NCBI GenBank assembly: GCA_029339505.1 | Contig: JAQISU010000025.1 | Location: 381,001-445,000 of the forward strand | Direction: 5' to 3' | Length of the DNA stretch: 64,000 bases | From: Unio delphinus | Taxonomy: Eukaryota > Mollusca > Bivalvia > Unionida > Unionidae | Shown here: positions 1 through 10,084 of the stretch, piece by piece | How the letters are laid out: each line of letters begins with the position of its first letter | How positions within the stretch are numbered: the first letter of the stretch is position 1 | The notes under the pieces: generated by a model | Database searches by the model: none | The model's input: only the letters and a program-made list of their open reading frames with translations | What the model was told of the DNA's origin: nothing | Position numbers and translations under genes: made by a program

Positions 1-102
1 TCCATATATAACATCTTTAGCAGTTGTTGTAACAGGTCTTAATAATTGTTCAGCACCTGGTGCGAAATCAACTTGAGATTCTTGTCGTTGCTGTATTTTT
101 GT
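1..102 (-). CDS. Possible coding exon running off the left edge
   Basis: Reading the minus strand, a good splice acceptor (ATTCTGTCAG) at 103-112 is followed by a frame open to the window edge. It encodes a polar, helix-leaning peptide that includes QQRQESQVDFAPGAEQLL. I do not recognise the family. The exon cannot be completed because the window ends, and no partner exon is obvious on the same strand nearby. A 34-codon open stretch can arise by chance, so the splice acceptor and the protein-like composition are the only support. Confidence 0.25.
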
Positions 103-112
103 CTGACAGAAT

Positions 113-1506
113 CACGGACGGAAATACATTTTCTAGTCCCTGATAGTTGCTCTCGAGGAGCTAGTCTAGTTGACAACGATTCTCCATTATTGTTATATTA
201 TATGATTTAATTCGTAACAGCAGAGAGGGCGCAACATCAAATGTGCGTCTCGGTTGGTCCGAAGCCTTAGTTCTGTTTTTTTTTTTTGTTCGTTTTGTTT
301 TTTTTGTTTGTTCTTTTTCTTTCGTTTTTGTAGGAGGCATTTGTTTACCAAATAGACGCCTCAATAATTTGGTCTGTTTACCCTCTCTGCCACTTCATTC
401 ATGTAGAAATTTTGGTCCATATTCCAGTATGCAGATGACACATAGACATATAGTTATCATATATTTATATGCAATTACCATTGATGAGAAATTAACAACA
501 ATACTATCAGATAGACTACTTCTTGGTTGTAATGAATTGTATCCAAAGTTTTAGGCCATTTATTGGTGGCTCCATTGAACTCAGTTTGATTTGTGCAGCA
601 TGAATGAGTTGAAAACAACTTAGTACCAGTTCCGTGTCTCAGTTACATTTAAATGATATTACAATGTTATCTTAAAAAAAGAATAAATAATGCAATTTCC
701 TCGTGTAAAAAAATCGCAACTGGAACTAATTCAGGCATGGGAATAAGGTTGAATACCAACGGTCTTTCAGGTTTTATTACTTGCGGAATCAAATTACTGT
801 TGCAGTCACAGGTACTTATATTTGTTAATGAAGAAGGAAAGTTATTGACTACACCCAGTCCTATTCTACAATTTATTTTAACTTCCACAAGATGATAAAC
901 TTGAGTATTTCGAAATCGATTCCATCGCTCATTCCCTGCTAATTTCATGTACTCAATCAGTGCCTTCATTCACTGATTAAATATCTCTGCATAAAGAAAA
1001 GAGAAATTACAATTTATTCCAACTATACAATTTAAGAAGAGATGATGACAGGATTTTATCTTCCTTCTTCTTTATCAAAGATATAAAGACGGAGAGGAAT
1101 AAACAGTAATAGGTCAATATTTGTAAAATCTTCAATATCTCTCCTTTTTCCTGCTCCACATTCTTAGAGCTCTACTGAAATCAACATCGTGGACAGATGT
1201 CACCTCTAGTTGTATAAGCATTAATCTGTTAATTATTTATGAGCATACTCTGCTCCTTTTTTTGGCATCTGTAGTGTTCTGTGCTTCTGTCTGAAGAGGT
1301 ACATACATAGCTAGCTTTGTCAGCTTCAATATGTTGGAAAACTGATCTGTGTGACTGTTATGTACAATATTCAGAAAGTCAAATATTATCTTTTAGATAT
1401 ATTTCGTCAGTAAAAAGGATTTTTCACTTACATAAACTTCCTAAGTTAAATTGGTAGTTTACTGACAGAGGTATTAAATAAATATTTTTACTTATTAATT
1501 TCATTT
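113..1506. other. Intergenic or intronic, no confident gene
   Basis: AT-rich sequence with a T-rich run near 270-330. One minus-strand open frame (667-969, 100 codons) contains a cysteine pair (CDC) and looks mildly protein-like, but it has no clear splice sites, signal or recognised domain. I treat it as unproven. Nothing else stands out. Confidence 0.4.
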
Positions 1507-1518
1507 ATTACTCTTTTA

Positions 1519-1745
1519 GGGGCTACGAGTGGCCGAGTGGTCTAAAGCGCTGTCCGTTTGGAGTCTAAGATTCGGCTAATGTAGTTATGTGAGAAAGCTT
1601 GCCAGTAGCTTCTCGTGGGTCGGTGGTTCTTTCCGGGGGTTTTCCGGGTTCTTCCTCCACCATTAATACTGGCCGCCATGTATAGCCTACACTGTGCTTA
1701 AAAATGGCGTTAAACCATAAAAAACAAAACAAAAACAAAACATTG
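1519..1745 (+). mobile_element. tRNA-derived SINE, family 1, copy 1 (with target-site duplication)
   Basis: The head carries an A-box-like motif (GTGGCCGAGTGGTCTAA), as in leucine or serine tRNAs. The body shares GAGAAAGCTTGCCAG, a GGTTCTTTCC segment, CTCCACCATTAATACTGGC and the end motif AATGGCGTTAAACCAT with copies at 2,626 and 24,653. This copy has lost part of the head: the region holding the B box in the 24.6 kb copy is deleted. It ends in an A-rich tail (AAAACAAAACAAAAAC). A 9-bp direct repeat, ATTACTCTT, lies at 1,507-1,515 and 1,746-1,754, as expected for a LINE-mobilised insertion. SINEs are copied by RNA polymerase III and moved by LINE enzymes in trans. Confidence 0.85.
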
Positions 1746-1754
1746 ATTACTCTT

Positions 1755-2620
1755 ATTTCATTAAATATATCTTAGCCCTGTTATGGATGCATGTATACGG
1801 TTTTAAAGCATATGATCTGCAGGGCGGAATTAATTAATTTTTAAAACAAATAACTTGCAGTATACTTTTGAATTTTCCCGATTTTTTTATATATGTGACT
1901 CAGTATTCGGCTTTTTGTACATTTAAATTTCAAAATACTACTGAAAGGATCATGCAGTTTTTTTTGTCCATCCTTCTTGTAAATCTGACTCCTATTTAAC
2001 ACTATTTGGGGTTCAAAGTCATTCACTGATATCTCCATTAACACTTTCCCAGCTCCAATAATACGATACACTTCATAACTTTAAAAGTAGTTATTGTCAT
2101 CTCGCTCCTGCTCTGCCATTATTTCCTGTTTGTCACGCAGTGAATAAGCTACTTTGATTTCTGATTGGTAGCTTTTGTTTAACAGGGACGGGAAAAGCAA
2201 TAACCACAAATGAGAACTCAATGTGACAAATTTTATTGTGCAACACACACATGTTGGTTAGCTTTCATGTCCGACCAAAGGAGTCAAGATACAATTCAAA
2301 AACATCACGTGAAAGTGGTTATGGAATATTGATTAAAGTATTTTAATTATACATGTGGAACATGACTGCAATGTAAGTATATGCTGAACATACTTCTGGG
2401 TTAAGATAATTAGCACGGAAATGGGTTTGGGATGGGCAGAATACAAACCATGTCACCCGTGATAACTTATAGTCGGAGAGTATTTATTCTCCAATTGCCT
2501 TTTTCGTCTTTACCTTATAAACATGTGTGTCTGTGACTGCAAATGCTGTTTCATATGGATTTTAGTTTTACAAAACAAAGTAACTAATAATAATTATTCA
2601 TAACTGCTGAAAGCTAAACT
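1755..2620. other. No feature recognised
   Basis: AT-rich sequence between two SINE copies. A minus-strand frame at 1,841-2,071 has no start context, splice sites or recognisable protein and is probably chance. Confidence 0.4.
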
Positions 2621-2625
2621 AACAT

Positions 2626-2870
2626 GGGGGGGGGCAAATGGCTAAGTGGTCGAACGAAAGCGTTCACCGTTACTGATCACTGCCATCTCACCTCTGTCTG
2701 CGTAGGTTCGAGTCTCTGGTTCGGCCAATGTATGTATGTGAGAAAGCTTGCCAGTAGCTTCACGTGTGTCAGTGGTTCTTTCTTTCCGGTTTTTTTTCGG
2801 GGTACTTTCTCCACCACTTATACTTGTCGCCATTTATAGCCTGAAAAATGGCGTTAAACCTTACAACAAC
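2626..2870 (+). mobile_element. tRNA-derived SINE, family 1, copy 2
   Basis: Same family as the copies at 1,519 and 24,653. A poly-G run precedes the A-box region (GGCTAAGTGGTCGAA). A B-box match (GGTTCGAGTC) follows near 2,706, then GAGAAAGCTTGCCAG, and the copy ends with AATGGCGTTAAACC and an ACAACA-rich tail. Unlike copy 1, the tRNA-like head is complete here, including the segment TACTGATCACTGCCATCTCA that is also in copy 3. No convincing target-site duplication was found, and several indels show it is old. Confidence 0.8.
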
Positions 2871-3030
2871 ATGTATAAGGCAAGTATCGTTTTGTATCGA
2901 TTCTCCGTCTCTTGTATCGATATGTGTGTCGTTTCAGCAAAAATGTATCGATACATAGATATATCGATGAATCGTTTCACCCCTAGAAAAGACCTTCTTA
3001 GTTTCCGCTTGCTTTAGACGAACACTGTCA

Positions 3031-3235
3031 CAGAGGCGTAGCTAGGGGGGAGGGGGCAGGGGGGTACATATATCCCCAAGCGCCATACTAGTGGGGGCGC
3101 AAAAATGGGCTTTTTTGAAATAGGTTGTAACGGGTAATGGTGATTTTTTTGATGAAAATAATGGGTTTCAGAGTTGAGGTGGGGGGGGGGAATGAATATT
3201 GTCCCCGGGCGCCAAACACTCTAGCTACGCCTCTG
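3031..3235. mobile_element. Short non-autonomous hAT-type DNA transposon (MITE)
   Basis: The element begins with CAGAGGCGTAGCTAG and ends with its exact reverse complement, giving a 15-bp perfect terminal inverted repeat. It is bracketed by a perfect 8-bp direct repeat CACTGTCA at 3,023-3,030 and 3,236-3,243. An 8-bp duplication and a CAG...CTG terminus are hallmarks of the hAT superfamily. The 205-bp interior is G-rich with long G runs (including ten or more G at 3,181) and contains paired GGGGGCGC/GGCGCC motifs. It has no coding capacity, so it must have been moved by a transposase encoded elsewhere. Confidence 0.9.
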
Positions 3236-3243
3236 CACTGTCA

Positions 3244-4640
3244 ATAATGCTCGTAATAGTGAACTATATCGCTGCGTAGAAGATATTTAACAATGATCAA
3301 TGTGAAAAACATTTTAGGGGTGGACGGTATGAACCAGATATGGATTGAAGAGGTAATCTCCTACGTGACTTTGTTATAAATGTCATATATTGATCTCCGG
3401 ACTTCTAGAAATCGGGCCGATGATTTTTCATTAAAGTTTTCCTACAGTTGGAACACAACCATAGAGGCGTTGAAATCAATATCTTCTCAGTAAGGGTTCA
3501 GTAATTACAATCTATTTTAACAGATCCAAAATGTGCGTGTTTTTCACACCCGGTTGCCCTTCTTTCTCTGACTCCTCTCAACGAAATTTGTCAGGACTAA
3601 TGTCCCCTTGAGATAAAATGTCCAAAAAGGTTAATGTCAAAACTCTTTAAAGAGGCGACGTAATAGTCCACCTGTATAAGTAATATATACTCTTCTTGAG
3701 GCATGTGCTGTACTGCACCCCACCCTTTTATGTAGCCAGAATTTTTAGAACTGTTTTTATAACTTTCGCTTCTGGTGGAGCAGCTCCCTGAATAGAAGCT
3801 ATCCATGAGACACTGAAATACAAATTGTCAAGGGACGGGTTTAATTGACAGTGTTGATATAATTGATCGAAACTGAACGTGTTTTCAAACCCCTACCCAT
3901 ATGCTTTCTTTTCCAGTTCCAAGGACTTCAAGACAACAGTCGATATCAGTAAAGGCCTCCTTAACTCAAAAATATTTCAAATAATTCTCCACTAAACAAA
4001 GAGAAATGTCTAATTTCGCACTTGTATGTTTTTTTGTGTTTTCACGTTTCCTTGAATCCTAAGTAAGCTTTGCGAATTGTATAGTATTACTTCAGCTAGA
4101 TTTGAATAAGGGATAAGTATCAAAATGTATGTAAAATTGGTTGAATCGGGAATAAATAACTGGTTGCTTATTCATTATTGAATCGGGAACAAGGAATAAT
4201 CAATACTTAACTAACTTGATTTCGCTATTTTGTACCTCTGCTTAAAAATTAACGTCAGCCACTGGCTAACGTTTCATATTTAAAAACCTTATTTTGTTGC
4301 GCACACTAGCACACATACACAAGCGTTTGTGTACGTTTCTTTTGAATACCACGTAATAAGAATCAAATCCAAAGAAAATGAATTTTCCTTTGTATAGCAA
4401 CCAATATACAGTCAGCAGCAAAAAATAATCAAGAAAAATAAGAACTAATGTTCAGAGATTTAAATAATGTAGTTTCTATCTTTTAAACAAAGCGTATAGA
4501 AAACACGTATTTGAAGAAAAGAAGAGATAAGTGGCATTCAGTAAAGAATTTTAACATAAGGAAATGGCAAGAAGCAGTATAAATGTTAAAGTTTATGAGT
4601 TTATATTGTAATTAAGTGTATGATTGAAACAAAGGGATAC
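3244..4640. other. No confident gene; presumed intron or flank of the discoidin exon
   Basis: AT-rich. If the discoidin exon at 4,641-4,820 belongs to a live gene, its next exon on the minus strand should lie here or further left. I could not find the second half of the F5/8C domain. A minus-strand frame at 3,597-3,806 is open but does not resemble that domain. Confidence 0.35.
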
Positions 4641-4820
4641 CTTTATGAATTCATCTTTCAGTTTATATTTAGCTGCCCAAGCACCGATATGGGAACCAAT
4701 TACAAATGTAGTATTAATTCGGCCGTATTTTGCCGCATGCAGATGATTAAATTCCGATGAAGCCGAAAGGTGTTCGTCAGGCACGCCATATATTCCGGAA
4801 ACGAGGAAGACGTTACAAAC
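4641..4820 (-). CDS. Single exon encoding the first half of a discoidin (F5/8 type C) domain
   Basis: A 60-codon, phase 0-0 stretch on the minus strand reads GVPDEHLSASSEFNHLHAAK, then a YGRINT-like segment and GAWAAK. This is the pattern of the N-terminal half of F5/8C domains (G-[VI]-[PS]-D-x-x-[LI]-x-A-S-S ... GAW). An acceptor AG lies at 4,821-4,822 after a T/C-rich stretch, and a GT donor (AAG|GTATCC) at 4,639-4,640 falls where many F5/8C genes have an intron. These domains bind carbohydrates or phospholipids in secreted or membrane proteins. Neither the second half-domain nor a neighbouring exon was found, so this may be an isolated exon of a larger gene or a relic. No stop or frameshift interrupts it. 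Confidence 0.65.
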
Positions 4821-4937
4821 CTGAGAGCCTGAATTTCGAAAAGAAACCGTTTTAGAAATTGTCTATTACCTTACAGAGTGTTGGTATAATAATTAATATT
4901 ATAGCGATATTCCTAAGCACATACATGCATACCCCCA

Positions 4938-4950
4938 CATACATACATAC

Positions 4951-4981
<31 letters not shown>

Positions 4982-5023
4982 CATACATACATACATACAT
5001 ACATACATACATACATACATACC
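4938..5023. repeat. (ACAT)n microsatellite
   Basis: Almost pure tetranucleotide array with one CTTACAT interruption near its start. The same ACAT/ATGT motif makes up the arrays at 33.4 kb, 40-41.4 kb and 58.0 kb. Confidence 0.97.
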
Positions 5024-5309
5024 CATTAATTCATTCACTCATCAATTCTTTTATATATTCATTAATGCATCAATTTCAAGATTACATAGCTACCTAACCC
5101 AAAAACAAAATGCATGCAAACAAAATGAACAAATATGTAAGTATTCAAGACGGAGTTCTAAGTCTCAATTAGGTATTTTAAAATTATTTCAGTTTTTAAT
5201 GTTGTTCTTATGCTAATTATTCTGTAAATTACAAAAATGGTTGATGATGGTATAAGTTTCATAGAACATTGTTCATGGTGGATAAGGAAGTATTGTAGAT
5301 AAGAACTTT

Positions 5310-5312
<3 letters not shown>

Positions 5313-5394
<82 letters not shown>

Positions 5395-5458
5395 ACCTCA
5401 CGCACACAACACACACACAACTATATATATATATATATATAGATATATATATATATAT

Positions 5459-5545
<87 letters not shown>
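5313..5545. repeat. Compound (TC)n-(AC)n-(AT)n-(GA)n array with palindromic layout
   Basis: Blocks in order: TC at 5,313-5,370, AC at 5,371-5,418 with interruptions, AT/AGAT at 5,422-5,494, GA at 5,495-5,545. The TC and GA blocks are reverse complements flanking an AT centre, so the whole can fold as a hairpin or cruciform. Open frames read through it encode only Ser-Leu, Tyr-Ile or Arg-Glu dipeptides and are not genes. Confidence 0.95.
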
Positions 5546-5548
<3 letters not shown>

Positions 5549-7164
5549 AATCCACTCAAATAATTTTCTCGATTCTGCGTCCGTCGCCGGTGTATAATAT
5601 AGATTACCATATTCCATGGAATTAATGATATTACAACCTCCCAGTTTAAGTTGATTATGTACTATAGTAGAAGCTGATGGCATTACATAATAAATTATTA
5701 ATAAAACAATATTCTTTCTCTAGTGTTTTGATATAATGTAGTGATTTTTTTTCTTCGTCACGATGCAAACAATACAGGTTAACCTCGCCAGCATTTTGTT
5801 TGGGGATGGGTGGTTACCTGTTATAGTTCATATTATCTTTACTAGCTAAGGGACGTCGATAAACTTGTCGACAATTGGCACATAAAATAATCGAAACAGT
5901 GTATTTGAGAAATACCGTGTTGCAGATAAACGTCACACCCTATACAAGGCGCAATTAATTGACCATTGAGATATTTTGTGACACACGTCGATTATGAAAT
6001 TTGATGACTACCGCGATGTCCACGTGCCTTAACTCATTAAAAAGCTTAGATATGAGCGGATTAAGTTTGAAATGCTTGTGGGTGATACCACTCATATCGA
6101 CGACTCTTGGCATCCTTTCAGTATATTACGCCAATAACACATGTTTCCTCTCATCTGGTTGCCGTTTATAAAGTGAAAACACGTATCACAAACAGGTTCA
6201 GGGGGAAGCATAATCGCAAATAACGTAAACAATTGAGAATAAGTTTCATTGATGCGTTGTGTTTAAATAGCCAATCAGATAAAAATAAAGATAATTTTTA
6301 AATAACCAACTTGCTAAAGTTCATTAAATTTTTTAAAATCCTGATGGCTAAATTTTTAAATATTTGTTGATCCAAAATAAATGTACGAGACACAATGAAC
6401 TGTAAGAGGTGTGAACAAATTGACATTTTAAGCAACAATAATTTTTTAACTATGATCATTTGCAATTAGATAATTATATAATGCGTTTTCAAAATAATTG
6501 TGTACACCTTATAACGGCTATCACTGTACGCTAATTGGATCTATGGAAAACTGGATTATGTACTTATCGTACTGTATACATTAATACATTCGTTTCGTCA
6601 GTTAGTAGACATCTATGTTCCTTTCAATTAACCAGACCAGATTGATATTTGAATAACCCATCTGCAAGTGATGCAAGCCCTCAAAAACCTTACGAAAACT
6701 CTAGCAATCTATTTTTTAAAAATTGGTCAGATTTGATGATCTACTAATTCTTGGTCTTATCTCGTTTCAATTTCTTTTTCTTATTTTATTCCTGATTTGT
6801 AAATTCATACCATATAATTTTCATACTTCTCTTTGCAAAGTTATATTTATGCTCGTTGATTCATTCTTTATTACTTTAGGAATAAATGTTTTCATGTGGT
6901 TTCAGGTATTCTTAGTTTTCGTGATGAAATTAGATATTGGTCATTCATGTAGTCTTTGTTTATACAATTCATAGTAGGGCCATTTTCTTCATGGCATGGT
7001 ATCTTGTACATTCAATACATTACCATAGGCTGACATTATTCCATCTCGCTTCGAAGTCATTAGCTAAACGTTTTGTATCCCTATCTCAAATTTTGATGGA
7101 ATGTTCTTAACTTTGATGTTTCTGAAATACTAGATGCACCACCATTAATGAAATGTGTTGATTG
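5546..7164. other. No feature recognised
   Basis: AT-rich single-copy-looking sequence. The plus-strand frame at 6,723-6,974 is hydrophobic only because the DNA is T-rich and has no initiation or splice context. Confidence 0.4.
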
Positions 7165-9030
7165 TTTTATTGTAGCTGCTAAACTTGAAGACAGCAAAAG
7201 AAGATTGGATTGGACACACGTGCACAGAATTAGGGAGCAGTTTGATAAAGAATAAAACAGCAAAAAGGAATTCCAAATTTGAAAGACCTAACCAGACAGA
7301 AGCAATCAAGAGCCAGTACCATTCAAGACGAAAATGGAGACAGGAGACATGGAGGTGCTTGAAGTTCCAAACTCCACAAATAATAATTTTCCCATACTCA
7401 AAGAAGAAGTGGAGTCAACAAAAAGAGCACTGAAAAATGGGAAGGCAGTTGGAGTAGAAGCATCCCAGATGAACTTATCAATACTGGTGGGGGGGGGGAT
7501 CAGTGGTAGAGTTACTAACAAAAATCTGCAACAAGATCTAGAAGATAGGTGAAAGGCCAACACAGTGGACCCAGTCACTGATTTTAACACTCCACCAGAA
7601 AGGCCATCTCCGACTGTACGGAAGGTACATAACTATCAGTTTGATCAGCCTTGTTAGTAAGGTGCTGTTGAAGATCATCTTCAACAGACTGAAACCACAT
7701 GCAGACCAAATAATTGCTCAAGAAAAGGCCGAGTTCCGGAGCGGAACAAGGACAGCAGAACGAATATTCAATCCCAGGGTTCGGTATGAAAGGAACTAGC
7801 AGCATCAACAGATCATATAATCACTCATGAAAAGGCAGAGTTCCAGAGTGGACGAAGCACAACAGAAAAAATATTCAATCTCAGGGTTCTGTGTGAAAAG
7901 TACTCGCAACACCAACAAGACATCTATCGTGCGTTCATAGATTTCAAAAAGGCTTTTAACAGTGCGGTATGAGGCATTGTGTGCCGCAATGAAGACGTAC
8001 AGCATGGGTCAAATGTTGACCAATAGAAGCAAACAGCTGTACGCCAGGGCTACCTGTACAGTAATTGCTCAAAGTTGTTTGGGGGACTGTCAAGACAACA
8101 TTTGGAGTACATCAAGGTTGTCTCCTGTCACCCACGCTTTTCAACATCTACTTATAACGCATCATGAGCGAAACCCAGGAAAACCACCGTGGGACAGTCA
8201 GCATTAGAGGGCGTAACGTGACCAAGACGACATTGATGGGCTGGAAGGCAGTGAAAACGAGCTTGCCACCTTAGTGAAGAAACTGGATGAAGAATCTCCC
8301 AGATTTGACACAAAAATTAAGCACTGTGAATACAAAGTTGATGAGAAATAGTGGTAAACAAATCTCAGCCAAGATTAAAGTCAGAGGACAGGAACTAGAA
8401 ACAGTGGGCCAATTTAAATATCTTGGTTCCATAATCACCTAAGATGTTCCAAAAGCAGAAACATTGTCACGTGCAGCACGAACGACGTTAGCTGTCAAAG
8501 CTAAGACCCATCTGGAGAGAGAAAAATATCTATCTGAAAATTACAATCAGACGATTGAGACAACTAGTCATCTCAGTCTTTTTGTATTCACGTGAGGCCT
8601 GGACCATGACAGCAGACTTACAATGACGTATACAGGCACATTAAATGAGATGCTACAATGCCGTCCTTGGCATATATTACATGGACCACATCACAAATGA
8701 TGAAGTACGTAACACCATCATACAGATGGTAGACTATTATGAATAAATCACCATCACTGTCACAAAGAGAAATTGAAATGGTATGGCTATGTCACTGGAG
8801 CCAACAGTCTATCCACAACATTAATTCAGGGCATCTTTCAGGTTCGCGGAAGGAGAGATAGACAAGAGAAAAAGTGGACTGACAACATCACAGAATGGAC
8901 CAGGAAAGGTTTTGCGCAGACAAATGCATTATAACATGATCGGGAAAAGTGGATGGAACTGGTCAGATGTTCAGTAGCACAGTGCCTCGACGACCACATT
9001 GCGTCAAGACACTGATGATGAAGATGATGA
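7165..9030 (+). mobile_element. Decayed non-LTR retrotransposon (LINE), reverse transcriptase to 3' end
   Basis: Broken frames follow the order of a LINE polymerase. Linker: EDWIGHTCTE near 7,188. Start of RT: LKEEVESTKRALKNGKAVG near 7,400. An AEFRSGTRTAERIFN-type segment near 7,730 occurs twice. Catalytic block A: FIDFKKAF near 7,940. Thumb region: GQFKYLGSIIT near 8,408. Then RQLVISVFLYSREAWTM near 8,560, WYGYVTG near 8,778 and KKWTDNITEWTRKG near 8,870. Stops and frameshifts are frequent, so it is inactive. The pattern is that of the widespread invertebrate endonuclease-reverse transcriptase LINEs; I cannot fix the clade. The endonuclease is missing or unrecognisable upstream, consistent with 5' truncation. 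Confidence 0.85.
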
Positions 9031-9242
9031 TGAGCTAATAATTACATTACAAAATTTATATAGCTGTTTTGTAAGGCTTCAAATGTATTGATCGAATTTG
9101 TTTTATAATTTATGATATTTAGTATTTATCATTACCTATCTGCATTGTTGTTCTTATTCTCAAATTGTCCATCTATTAGCTTAATTAGCCAAACAGTTGT
9201 GAAGATCAGCTATGTTGTTTTGTGTAAAGTACGACAGTACAT

Positions 9243-9245
9243 ATG

Positions 9246-9282
<37 letters not shown>

Positions 9283-10080
9283 ATTTAACGGCGCACCAGC
9301 ACTTTTAGGCTATTGAGCGCCATACAATAGGTTGCATGTATACATTTTTAAAAATTCGAAAATGTTTAATATCGTCCAGCGATGTCAAAAACTAAATAGT
9401 TCAAAGTAAAATGGTAATATATTGGTAAGAGTAAAATATGAAGCTTCCCAATCAACGGGAGATGTAAATGGTGTATGTTTTGAGTACGATGTTGAAAATA
9501 AGGGGCGGTATTTACATTAGATACATATGTTCTAGGTGATGGCATACAAATTAAAGTTTTAAAAAAGGATTTACTTTCTTCAGGAAATCTAAAATACAAG
9601 TGATATGTATAGTATTAAAACCTTCCTTCATGTCATGTACATTATAATACTTATCACGCGTAAGTTGCAGATCGGAACACTCGGTCATGAAGTGCCTGAC
9701 AGTCAATGGTTCATTGCATGTAACGTACTCTGGTGGAGTTTCGCCTTTTAGTATGTAGGAATGGGTTATGTATGTATGACCAATTATGATTTTTGCAATG
9801 ACTACCTCCTCGTTACGGATGGTTCTGTAGGTCCATTCTCTCAGGATTGTTATGATGGCGTGAGTTTGGTATTCACTTCATCATTCCATGATGCCTGACA
9901 CTTCTGGCGTAGGTACTTTTGGTATGTGGTTTAAAATCAGCAAACGGTACTTCACAATAAATTTTTTTTTGAGATAGAGTCATCTTAGCAGCGAGATCTG
10001 CTTCTTCATTACTTGTAATACCTACATGGCTATGTAACCAACTGTATACTATATTCTATGACGTACTAAGCTCCGATGTT
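9243..10080 (-). mobile_element. I/Nimb-like LINE, antisense 3' part (segment A)
   Basis: Starts on the plus strand with a (TTGA)n run (9,246-9,282), which is the (TCAA)n tail of an antisense element. Then come the motif AACGGCGCACCAGCACTTTT and sequence shared with copies at 31.2 kb and 46.9 kb. The minus strand encodes remnants of the C-terminal region after RNase H, including the cysteine motif better preserved at 47.4 kb (CVSCNEPFNVKHFMPKC). The match ends at TACTAAGCTCC (about 10,075), where the 47 kb copy continues for about 65 nt and then matches the segment beginning near 12,757. This implies that A and the segment at 12,757-13,443 were once one element, now split by an inserted sense fragment. 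Confidence 0.8.
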
Positions 10081-10084
10081 GTGA

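Noticed and set aside
667..969. Minus-strand 100-codon frame as a gene
   Set aside because: Protein-like in places, but there is no splice support, signal peptide or recognised domain.
5158..5683. Open frames made of Arg-Glu, Ser-Leu and Tyr-Ile dipeptides
   Set aside because: They are translations of the (TC)n, (GA)n and (AT)n microsatellites.
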